Assembly: GCA_015143295.1 (NCBI GenBank)
Contig: JABCRI010001446.1
Coordinates: 62,001-126,000, forward strand
From: Tetracentron sinense
Taxonomy: Eukaryota; Streptophyta; Magnoliopsida; Trochodendrales; Trochodendraceae
Direction of reading: 5' to 3'
DNA: 64,000 nucleotides
Part shown: positions 1 to 9,135 of the stretch, piece by piece
Layout of the letters: the number at the start of each line of letters is the position of its first letter
How positions within the stretch are numbered: the first letter of the stretch is position 1
Translations under genes and position numbers: made by a program
Notes under the pieces: model-generated
Database searches by the model: none
What the model was told of the DNA's origin: nothing
Seen by the model: the letters and a program-made list of their open reading frames with translations, nothing else

Positions 1-325
1 AAGCTCTAGTTTTGGCACCGTTTACTGGAATTGAGTGATTCTTGAACCATTAGAAAGGTGTTGGAACCCTCTTCGAAGTTCATGTTTAATGTTTTTCCTT
101 ATTTTGAGTTTAAGCTAAGTCAATGGTGGGTTTTATTTAATGGAGATGCAGATCAGTCAACTTTGGGGACAATTTAGTCTATTAATTAAGTGGAATTTAG
201 AAATTCTAAAATGCCAAAAATGTTCATTTTCGAAAGACGAATCCAACGCAGGTTGAATCGTCAAAATCCGACGAACGAGTCAAAAGTTATGGCCAAAACA
301 GTAAAGCGGGTCAAAAATCTATAGG

Positions 326-513
326 CAACCGATCGCTCGGTCAGAAGTAGCGATCGATCGGTCCAAAACCGATCGATCGGTATCTATCGACTGGTCCAGA
401 ATTTTGTATGGGGAAAATTTCCAGAGAGTGCTTTTTTGACCGATCGCCCGGTCAAGAGCACCGATCGCTCGGTTGAGAACCGATCGATCGGTCATAACCA
501 CCGATCGCTCGGT
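326..513 (+). promoter_or_regulatory. Palindrome array of LTR A
   Basis: Copies of ACCGATCGATCGGT or its one-base variants (ACCGATCGCTCGGT, ACCGATCGCCCGGT) begin at about 328, 349, 368, 439, 460, 479 and 500, that is every 19-21 bp in two clusters. The clusters flank the sequence TTTTGTATGGGGAAAATTTT. The array ends about 65 bp before the TATA box. The placement suggests promoter-proximal binding sites; function is inferred. Confidence 0.8.
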
Positions 514-578
514 CTTTCGTGATTTTTACAGAATTTTAGTATGGGCTTTTTGGTCTTTTTGTTCTCAGACCTTGAGGC

Positions 579-586
579 TATAAATA
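579..586 (+). promoter_or_regulatory. TATA box of LTR A
   Basis: TATAAATA followed by GGGG lies in the expected U3 position, downstream of the palindrome array and upstream of a GA-rich leader without ATG codons. LTRs H (61684) and I (63311) carry the same octamer at the matching place. Confidence 0.7.
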
Positions 587-1899
587 GGGGGTCCTACTCG
601 AAATATTAAAATACTCCACCTAGTTCTAACCTAATTTGGCAAAAAGGGGGAGAAACCCTAGGGTTTTGAGAGAGGATTGCTTGGAGAAGAAGGAGGTTGC
701 TAGAAGATTGAGAGGAAAGCTTGGAGATCGTCCTCAAAGCTTCTCCAAATCGTCTCGGGATCGTTTTGTATCCAAGGGAAGGATTCCTAAGGTCGATATA
801 CTATCCTAATCAACTTTATTTTAAGGTTTTGTGAATGTTAAGATGCTAGGAATGGTAGAAATAGATGTTTGATGCATTTTCCCTAATTTTCTAAGAAGCA
901 AGCTAATTATGGATGGATATGTGGATTGGAAATGTGGATTAAATGTGGATAGAATGTATGGAGGATGGGAAATGTATGGAGGATGGGATTAATTTGTGGA
1001 TGTGGATGAATATATGGATTGTATGGATGGAATTATGATTTGATGAATGCATGAAAAGGTAGAGAAACAATGGATTCATATTATGTGTACTCAAGGTGTT
1101 TGTGAAAATGTCTGTGAGAATAAATGCTATGATACTTTTATGAAATGGTGGTAAATGGATTATAAATGATGTTAAGAATTATGATAAGAAATATATATGT
1201 GATTGTTTGTTAAGTATACTTAATTTCTTGCATGGGAATTGATAGTCGGGAAGGTAAGAACTTAGAGGAACATCTCTCAAACCGGGAATTCTCTAACTAT
1301 TTGGTATGGGACATATAGTGGAGTTTCCATGGTGGGAAATCGGAATCTAAGCAATTACCGACTCGAACATTAATTTCGACACTTAAGCACATAAGCACGT
1401 GTATGTTAAGATAAGAGTCTCACAAGTCACACATGTGGACCACAAGCATGAGCATGGCATACGTATGACATTCTGAATAAGCATAAGCATGACATGGTCC
1501 GTATCCTCCAAGAACGGCATGTCAACCTGATTCTTAGACATGGTCCGTATCCTCCAAGAACGGCATGTCAACCACATGATTTCTAAGGCATGGTCCATAT
1601 CCGCCAAGAACGGCATGTCTCATTACTGTGTGATCTGAATAAGTGCATAAGCATAAGCATCTCACAAGCACGTGGTCTCATAAGCATAAGCAACTCCTAA
1701 GTGTATTGTCTTCCAAGTCTAAGATTATCACAAGTACACGAGTCAAGATGATGATATGATGTATATGCGCACACGTTCTTCCGCACTCTGATTATGTTAT
1801 TATGTTATTGGATATGTTTCTAACTAAGTGCAGGTATATTATTATTGTTGGTTGGATTTTATATACACTGAGTACCTTTGTACTCAGCCGGACTTTGTC

Positions 1900-2022
1900 T
1901 TGGCAGGTTTAGAGCAGGAGTACACGGCGGAGCCGTGGGTTGAGGAAACATACGCAGAGGAAGGAGGTGAAGGTGAGCCTTCTGATGAGGGAGCCAGAGA
2001 CTTGGGTGGCTACACCTCTTAG
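1900..2022 (+). pseudogene. LTR small ORF of LTR A, without ATG
   Basis: The reading frame encodes LAGLEQEYTAEPWVEETYAEE, then an acidic stretch and a terminal GGYTS before a TAG stop. The PWVEE.Y.EE core and the Gly-Tyr end match the small ORF in the LTRs of J, B, C, Q, G and E, but the start codon of those copies (ATG TCG GCA GGT) is here TC TTG GCA GGT, with no ATG. Immediately upstream, CTGAGTAC and GTACTCAG (about 1868-1887) form a perfect 8-bp hairpin stem. This copy is either non-functional or translated only after joining to an upstream exon. Confidence 0.45.
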
Positions 2023-2306
2023 TTTTTATTTCATTTGATTGAGAGAGTTGTATTAGACTTGAGTAGATGTTGCTTAGTAGACTTTTATAGTTGTGTATCA
2101 GACTCTTTGGTTTTAGTGGGTTGTATTTGTTGACTATAGACTAGTGCTATTTAGTTGGTTACAGTTGATATATCGAAAATTTTATTATCCTCATTTTTGG
2201 AGACTCGTGTTAGTGTGCCTTGCATGTCATGGATTTTAAGCAGGTTTAAGTAATGTGGCGATCCCAAAGTCCTATTTTAGCCTTGTTGGATTTTGGGGTC
2301 GTTACA

Positions 2307-3062
2307 AAAGGCATCACCAAGAACTCGTAGTGTCCATATCGAGTCCTAAATGTAGTTTTGGGGACATCTTCTGCCTTGATCTTCAACTGGTGGTAGCCTG
2401 ACCGATGATCGATCTTAGAGAAAAATCTCGCCCCCTTTAACTGATCGAACAAGTCATCAATCTTAGGCAATGGATACCTATTCTTTATAGTGACTTTGTT
2501 CAATTGCCTGTAATTGACGCACATCGGCATCGATCCATCCTTCTTCTTAACAAATAAAACCGGGGCACTCCATGGTGAGACACTTGGTCGAATGAAACCA
2601 AGGCCTTACAATTCCTCCAACTCCTTAAGTTCAATCAGGGCCATTCTATATGGAGCCTGGGAGATGGGAGCTGTGCCTGGTGCAAGCTCGATCATAAACA
2701 CAATCTCCCTATCTAGAGGTAACCCTGGCAATTCCTTTGGAAACACATCTAGGAATTCACTCACGACCGGAATAGTCGAAGAGTCCTTTGCCTCGGGGTT
2801 CACTAAGCTTAGTGTCGCGAAGTGAGCAAATCCTTACTTCTCATCCCCCAAAAATGAAATGGCTTCCCTTCTATCGGCTTGAAGAGTACCATCTTCTCAA
2901 AGCAGGCCACATGGTAGTCCTGCTGGACGAGCTGTGTCGATCAATACTCGAGCCAAACATTCATTGACTAGTAAGGTTCCTTACTTCTCAGCGATACGAT
3001 TGAATGAGTAGACCCGGTGTTGATCAATACTCGAGCCAAACATTCATTGACTAGTAAGGTTC
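2307..3062 (-). pseudogene. pol: J pol fragment: protease and reverse transcriptase N-terminal part
   Basis: Reading right to left, the frame enters with [12 protein letters not shown] and then reads NTGSTHS, so the catalytic Asp of the retropepsin DTG triad is changed to Asn. A tract of about 43 bp (2938-2982) is a second copy of 3018-3062, and most of the protease body is missing. Code resumes near 2880 with the linker before RT ([16 protein letters not shown]) and the RT palm segment [16 protein letters not shown] and FFSKID. It ends abruptly at the LTR A insertion, before the FIDD motif. Frameshifts occur near 2600 and 2830. It cannot encode a working enzyme. Confidence 0.85.
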
Positions 3063-3210
3063 CTGAAATTTTAGCTAGCTAAGTCAATCCATGCATCAAT
3101 AGCGTATACATATAGGTATATATATCTATATAACATGCCATATATGTACACAATCGACTAATACATAACAAAATAATTTATGGATAATTAAATAAACTAC
3201 AATTGCGTAC
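3063..3210 (-). other. Putative gag-pol intron of J
   Basis: This AT-rich 148-bp stretch separates gag from protease. Its 5' border reads GTAAG^GTACGCAATTG and its 3' border AAAATTTCAG^GAACC, both good plant splice signals. Removing it joins gag to the protease in the same phase as in elements B and E. In J the last gag codon before the junction is TAA instead of CAA, so the joined frame is broken. Confidence 0.55.
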
Positions 3211-4365
3211 CTTACACTACATCGTCAGATACAAGTGCATCACCTTCTGTCAAGGCAAAAACTCGCCCCTGGTTCGCCTGGCGAGGCAGAGGTGCAGAAC
3301 GTGCAGGCTGGGAGGACGCCTAGTATGATCCTACTGGACAAACTGGGGGCCTAATCCCCTGTGGCTGGCCTGGTAAATGCCGGCTAGGGCAATCCCTGAT
3401 CACGTGGCCCTGGCGACCACAATGAAAACATCCAGCCGATGCTCTTCGGTAATCTCTTGCTAGGTGTCTTCGGCCGCATGAAGTGCAAGCCTCTTGTGTG
3501 TAAGTCGGAGGGGCCGGAGGTGGAGCATACCTCGCCACCTGAGGTACAACAGGGAGTGGGACCGGAAGAGTCTAAGGTCTTGATGCCTGAGGCTCATACT
3601 GCCGTGGAGCTGAAGGCGCATAATACAGCCTCTGTGGTGGTGATGGCCACGCATACTGATAAGGGCCTGTACGAGCCCGCCTCTCTGGAGGTGCTGAACC
3701 ACTAGGTTGGCCTCTCGCCAACTCCATCTTCTTGGACACCGCCTTAGAATTTGCCTTGATCAATAAGGCCTTGTCTACTACCTCCGGATAAGTAGCGTGC
3801 CTGAAAGCCGAGACTTTCTCCATAACAACATCTTTGAGCCCTTGCTCAAACCTTCTCGCCTTCATCGCCTCGGTGGCCATCATATTAGTCGTGAAGCGTG
3901 AATTCTCTCTCTTTCTTTTCCCGTGCTACGATCGGAAAATACTTCTTGTAGAACGTGTCATTGAACTCATCCCAAGTCCTCAAGGCGAACAACCACCAAT
4001 GGTGGGCTTCATCCTTTAGCATGAAAACAGCCCATGCTACTCTATCCTCCTCTGTGGGCGAGAGGACTGCAAAGATCTTCTCCAACAGGAGGATCCAAGC
4101 CTCCGTGGCAAGAGGGTCCACACTCCCATGGAATGATGGAGGCCTCAATCTCCTGAATGCCTCAACCCCAACTATGCGATGTGCTGGTGCTGCAGGCGGT
4201 GGAGTAGGTGCCGCCGACGATGGTATAGTTTGCCGAGTCGCCAGTATGGCGAGAGTCTCAGCATTGCAGCCTAAGACTTGATAGAGGTCCAGCTACTCAA
4301 CCTCATCTCGAGAAGAAGATAAAACTCTAGTGTGTGGTACGCGACCCCGTGTGCCCCGCCTCATG
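3211..4365 (-). pseudogene. gag: J gag pseudogene
   Basis: Starts at ATG 4365-4363 (MRRGTRGR). Recognisable parts are the capsid domain (RPPSFHGSVDPLATEAWI, 4148 downward, and the HHWW tract), a basic Pro/Tyr-rich linker and a zinc knuckle of the CX2CX4HX4C type (CFHCGRQGHVIRDC) near 3400. Frameshifts and a capsid deletion break the frame at several places, including about 3885 and 3572. It would have encoded the structural nucleocapsid/capsid protein. Confidence 0.85.
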
Positions 4366-4704
4366 ACTAAAGTCCTGAGAACAATAGCTCCACATGAGTC
4401 TAACTTAGAACCACAGTTTATCGCATTAATGCAATTCCCACAAAATTTCAAGTAGTACTATTTATATAGTATTAGTATACATCGCATCATAATCATCGGT
4501 GTATACATAATAGACTTAGTGTTCGAGCGTTTCTAGACACGCACTTGGTTGAAACAACCATTTTGACTAAGACTAAAATTTAGTCTCACACTTGGAATCA
4601 TGACTCTCTTCCGACTTACTTCCTTCCTAACTTGTTTCCTAACATATGCTCTTGTCAAGCCGTGGTATCACATTCCAAGTGATCCTACGAGACCTAAAGC
4701 CTAT

Positions 4705-4716
4705 GCTCTGATACCA
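4705..4716 (-). other. Primer-binding site of J (tRNA-iMet)
   Basis: TGGTATCAGAGC on the minus strand, four bases inside the 5' LTR border at 4721, complements the 3' end of plant initiator tRNA-Met. It primes minus-strand cDNA synthesis. Confidence 0.9.
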
Positions 4717-5026
4717 CCTCTGTCGCGACCCAAAACCCACCCTAAGAGTTAGAGTGAATCTTGGACGACTTACCATGACTTACTTGACTTTCTTGACAAA
4801 CCATCCTGTAAAAACTCATAGAGCATATACAATAGAGGATAAAAATAATGGAAACATACCCCAACATGGCACGGTGGAAGTCTAATAGAGCCTTTATGTA
4901 TATATACATGATCCAAGTTTTGTACAAAATGAAATCACAAAAGAAAGTGCGGACATGCCCACCGAAATACATGAGTCTAATCTCTATAACTCACGCACAG
5001 CTCACTCACTCAAAATCAACCACCAC

Positions 5027-5146
5027 CTAATAGTAACCCTCTACCGGAGGTTCCTCCATAGGTTCCTCAACATACTCCTCCTCCACCCAAGGGCTCGGAG
5101 CACAGATATCAAAAGGAGCAGCCGCTCCACTATCAGCTGCCGACAT
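5027..5146 (-). CDS. LTR small ORF of J (39 aa, acidic)
   Basis: The ATG at 5146-5144 opens a 39-codon frame. It starts MSAADSGAAAPFDICAPSP, continues with WVEEEYVEEPMEEPPVEGYY and ends at TAG. Nothing is known of the function. Copies occur at the same LTR position in B, C, Q, G and E. A hairpin (GCTGAG...CTCAGC) lies 10-30 bases upstream of the ATG. It could be an upstream ORF in the element's long leader, or an exon, since its start overlaps a 3' splice-site-like sequence. Recognition rests only on comparison within this window. Confidence 0.45.
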   Translation of the reverse strand: MSAADSGAAAPFDICAPSPWVEEEYVEEPMEEPPVEGYY

Positions 5147-6489
5147 AAGAAGTACGGCTGAGCATGGAATACTCAGCGGGTACCAAACACTAACCAACAA
5201 CCATAGCATAGCAACAACAATATAAAGCAAGAAACAATTTATATCATACAGGAAAGTAAAACAGTTTATATTCATGCTTGTATTACATAAAAGTCGATAA
5301 ATCTCTTGAAATCGTCATGCACTTGACTTGACTTAAAAATCCTCATTTCATGCTTGAAAATTTGTCATGTTTGTCTTGCTTGATCTTGTCGAGCGTGTCA
5401 TGCCATGTGTGTCATGCTTGTCATGCGTGCTTGCTTGGAAATTAAACATGCTCATGTACTTGTGAGATGCGCTTGTGAGATGCACTTGAGAGGGAAGGGA
5501 GACCCTTCTTTCTTGTGAGATGCACTTGCAAGGGAAGGGAGATCGTTCTTTAATGTGATGCACTTGTGAGTGAGGGGAGGCCCCTCATGAAAGGGAAGTG
5601 TAAACTCCCTCCTATGAAATGCTTGTTCTTGTCCTCTTGTCAAAAGCGAGGTAAAACATATCGTAAAATATGTCCCTCCCCTATCCTCCTTATTCTTGAA
5701 AAACCGTCGGTAAAACATGTCATGCATGCCGTGCTCGTGGAATCATATGCATACTTTCATTTGAAATTTAATATGACATTTGAGGAGTTCACAATACATG
5801 GAACATCAATAATTTGAGCAAGTCAATATTCATACCAATTTAGGGAAAGCAACTTATCACACTATCATAAACCCTAGCAATTCCCGTGAAACCTTCAAGC
5901 AAGCATTTCTGGATCTACAACTCATTTTCTTCACATTGGCATTTCATCAAACACGTGGTGTGTCCGTTATTGCTAACCCTAAATCTTGTATTTCTAGGTG
6001 GGTTAAGCTCATAGCATACATGTGTTTTATTATTATCATAATTCCCTTCCCATTTTCGTTCATCACCACACATACACATGGCATCCAATCGTCCATTTAC
6101 ATATAACAATCATCCATTCATCTCCTCTCCTTATCTTGTTTAGAAATTTGGGAAAATCATAAAAAGAAGGAAAACAAGGATAAGAGATAAACTAGAAGGG
6201 TAGTGTAGGGTACTGACCTTGAATAGGATGAAGAAGACCCTTGATGTGGAGTTCTAACCTTGAAGAAGAACTCCCACTTGGTTTGAGGAACTCTAGGTGC
6301 TTTGGGAAGGCCCTTGGTTGCAAATCTCCAAGCTTGAACCTCCCTTGACCTCAAAATCAAAGCCTCTTTGGAGGATTTTCCAAATCTCCTCTCTTCCTCT
6401 TTCTCTCCTCTAGGTTAGAAAAGCCCCAAAATGAGGATCCCTAATCAAGACAAGGGTTTAAGACCCTGAAATCCGGCATCAGTTACCGC

Positions 6490-6748
6490 ATACGATTGAT
6501 CGCACACTTGTCTGCGATCGATCGCAGGTCTTTGCGATCGATTGCACATGGATGCGATCTATCGCACATGAACTCGAGCATTCTTGGACTGAATTTCCCT
6601 GCATGCGATCAATTACAGATATTTGCAATCGATTGCAGATCCTTGCGATCTATCGCACCTAGGGAAATCATCTATCGCATCTGACCTCGAGAGTTTGGGA
6701 ACCGTTTCGCCTGTATGCGATCGCACCAAACTTGCGATCGATCGCACC
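6490..6748 (-). promoter_or_regulatory. Palindrome array of J LTR, TGCGATCGATCGCA type
   Basis: Copies begin at 6491, 6513, 6533, 6553, then 6604, 6624, 6644 and 6734; most steps are exactly 20 bp. The core GATCGATC is shared with the other LTRs, but the outer arms are TGC/GCA instead of ACC/GGT. Both arms change together, as expected for a dimer-binding site or a selected palindrome. Confidence 0.8.
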
Positions 6749-7015
6749 CTCCAGTTTTTGTTGTTTTCTACCATTTTTCCTACTTTGGTAATTCGGGCAT
6801 AACTTTTGACTCGGTTGTCTGATTTTGACAATTCAACTTGTGTAGCATTCGTCTTTCAAAGGGGAACATTTTTAGTATTTTAGAATTTCCAATTTCTTCT
6901 TTATTTGTTTACCAAATTGGCCCTAAAGTTGACTGATCCGTAACTGAGATTCAATAATTCGGGTTTTCGATATATCCGACTTAGGAATACTACTTCTTAA
7001 CACTTGGGTACTACA

Positions 7016-7463
7016 GTGAATGAGAGACCAACTATCTGATAGTATGTTTATGCAAGAGGTTTCTCATTGCATGCACTCAGTGAGTGTATATTTAAGCACC
7101 CATATGCTGATGTGTAGTGTCCACTACAATAGTTTGAGATAAAACTATATTTCAACCATTAAGAACATCTTAGCATTGTGGCAGCCATATAAGTGAAGTG
7201 CCCAGCTTCACCCATAGCTATGACTATATAAGGTATAAGGAACTTGAAAGCTATATCTGCCTATGATAGTCTAATACCTATCACATTCCTTTCCTACAAT
7301 ATATCCTATGGACCTTTATTGATATCTCATATCATATAGACCATCTCATGATCATGGTCGATTACCTATAATGAATTCACAATAGATAAAGAAGATGTCT
7401 TTATTAATCTAATCAATAAGAATCTTACAATCTAAATGACTTTTCAGAGCATAATGTCTAACA
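7016..7463 (-). repeat. Copia-like LTR fragment S
   Basis: On the minus strand it begins TGTTAGACATTATGC at 7463, resembling the starts of N (TGTTGAACATTATGC) and of the D LTR (TGTTCGACATATATGC). It aligns over its whole length, by eye at roughly 85-90 percent, with 11394-11843 in inverted orientation. J is inserted at its left end, and its left border with L is a clean break inside integrase code. Confidence 0.6.
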
Positions 7464-8133
7464 GGTAGAGCGACCCAGTGAGTAACGTCACCGGCTCTAG
7501 TGATGATCTCAAATGGACCCATGTACCTAGGGCTGAGCTTGCCCTTCTTCCTAAACTGCATAACACCCTTTGTGGGCGAAATCTTGACAAAAACATAATC
7601 GCCAATGCTGAACTCAAGATCTTTCCTATGGGTATCGGGATAGCTCTTCTGCCGACTCTGGACAGTTTTCAACGACTCCCTAATGATCTTGACCATGTCT
7701 GTGGTCTTCTCAATCAACTCAGGACCCAAAACCTTCCGTTCACCCACTTCATCTCAATATAGAGGGGACCTGCAACTTCGCCCATACAAAACTTCAAAAG
7801 GTGCCATTTAGATGTTCGCCTGGTAACTGTTGTGTAGGCGAACTCAACCAATGACAAATGATCTTCCTAATTGCCCTTGAAATCCAACATGCAATCTTGG
7901 AGCATGTCCTCTATAATCTGATTCACCATCTTGGTCTGCCCATCGGTCTGAGGATGAAAGACGATGCTAAAGTCCAGATGGGAACCCATGGTACTCTAAA
8001 AAATCTTCCAGAACCTGTAAGTAATTCTCGGATCACTGTTTAACACGATGCTAATTGGTACCCCATCCAACCAAACCACTTCTTTGATGTATAACGCAAC
8101 CAGCTGATTTACATTACACGTAGCTCGATAAAA
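7464..8133 (-). pseudogene. pol: Ty3 integrase pseudogene L
   Basis: The minus strand reads the C-terminal half of a Tekay-type integrase. It covers the region around the second catalytic Asp (VSDRDP equivalent, altered to VLNSDP), HPQTDGQT, the YNN tract, VGERKVLGPELIEKT and [17 protein letters not shown]. Several frameshifts and stops (for example near 7750, 7860 and 8040) break it. It is cut on the left by S and on the right by LTR K, so it is the oldest recognisable layer here. Confidence 0.8.
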
Positions 8134-9135
8134 TGACCCCAAATCTTACCATAACCAAAATAGGACATTGGGTCGCCATATTTCTTAAACCTACTTCAAT
8201 CCAATGACATACAACACTAGATTCTAAAAATGAGAATAATAAATTTTTGATATATGAATCAAACCATCCTGCTCAAGTCTATGGTTAACATAAACATAAC
8301 CCACCATAAACAAAAGAATATGATACCTAACTATAAAGTAATCTGATAAGCAACATCATCTCAAGGTCTATTATAAAAACTCCTCACAACTCAAGAGTAA
8401 AAGCCTAGTGGTAAGGCTACCTGTCCAAATCTCATTCTCCCTTAGCAAAGGGATCAATCTCCTTCACTAAATCGTAAACCTCCTCCACCCAAGGCTCACC
8501 TACAAACTCGGGCTCCACACCTGCCAAGACAAAAATCTGGTTGAGTACAAAAGCAATCGATGTATATAAATCCAACCAACAACATAGTATCCCTGCACTT
8601 AGTTAAAATGATAACCAATAGCACAATAACATAATCAGAGTGCAGAAGAACATGTGTTCATATACATCATATCGTCACTTTGACTTGTGTACTTGTGAGA
8701 ACCTTAGACTTAGGAGACAACATACTTAAGAGATGCTTATGCTTATGAGACCACGTGCTTATAAGATGCTTATGCTTATGAAGTTTTGAGTAGGTTATTC
8801 AGATCCCTCATCAGGCCTGTTCAAATCTCTCATTGGAAGTATGAAATGCTTATGGTTATAAGTTTTTGAGCAACTTATTCAGATCCATACACGTATTTAA
8901 ATTCCTTATTGGGCTTATTTAGTCTATCAGGCATATGCAATGCTTATGCTTATGGTCCACATGTGTGACTTGTGAGATTCTTATCTTACACACATGTGAG
9001 TTTATGCATAAGTGTCACAATTAACATTCAAATCGGTCATGCCTTAGGTTCTAAACCTCCTACAAGAAATTCCGTTAGGTTACATCTCCCTGGTTAGAGA
9101 ATTCTCAACATGAAAGTTTTTCCTCTAAGTTCTTA
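8134..9135 (-). repeat. LTR fragment K (same family as LTR A)
   Basis: The minus strand matches the 3' half of LTR A. It has the GGCGACCCAATGTCC terminus (near 8150-8175), the CATAAGCA-type repeats (about 8730-8960) and the small-ORF remnant at 8432-8527 (LAGVEPEF..EPWVEEVYD..., stop at 8432, no ATG). It is truncated at 9136 by the start of element M. The left border is degraded (expected TGTAACGACCCC, found AAAATGACCCC). Confidence 0.65.

Larger units (their letters stand above)
1..2306 (+). mobile_element. LTR A, Ty3/gypsy type, 5' end outside window
   Basis: This is the right-hand 2.3 kb of a long LTR read on the plus strand. In order it holds a palindrome array (326-513), a TATA box (579-586), a splice-donor-like site (after 791), a G/A-rich tract with TGGAT repeats (about 900-1030), CATAAGCA-type repeats (1384-1700), a hairpin and small-ORF remnant (1868-2022), and the 3' terminus GGGGTCGTTACA ending at 2306. 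The next base starts reverse-transcriptase code of a minus-strand element, so A is inserted there. No primer-binding site follows, so A is a solo LTR or the 3' LTR of an element lying to the left. AAAGG (2307-2311) is the expected target-site duplication, but its partner is outside the window. Confidence 0.85.
2307..7015 (-). mobile_element. Element J: decayed Tekay/Del-type Ty3 element, partial
   Basis: Minus-strand element. From its 5' end (right) it has an LTR (4721-7015), a primer-binding site (4705-4716), gag (4365-3211), an intron-like stretch (3210-3063), and protease/reverse-transcriptase code that stops at 2307 where LTR A is inserted. Its 3' half and 3' LTR lie left of the window. 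All coding parts carry frameshifts and stops. The right end (7015) abuts a copia-like LTR fragment into which J seems to have inserted. Confidence 0.85.
4721..7015 (-). repeat. 5' LTR of J (2295 bp)
   Basis: On the plus strand it runs from TGTCGCGACCC to GGGTACTACA. It includes the small ORF (5027-5146), GGGAAGGGAGACCC-type repeats (about 5490-5610), the CATATCGTAAAATATG imperfect palindrome (near 5658), a donor-like CTATTCAAG^GTCAGTAC (near 6220, minus strand) and a TGCGATCGATCGCA array (6490-6748). It is related to the LTRs of B, Q and G, but its palindrome arms and its first bases differ. Confidence 0.85.

Noticed and set aside
326-513. CRISPR-like array or satellite DNA from the regularly spaced CGATCG motifs
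   Set aside because: The units are palindromes confined to LTR promoters, with short spacers that are themselves conserved, in a eukaryotic nuclear context; there is no array beyond eight units and no associated genes.
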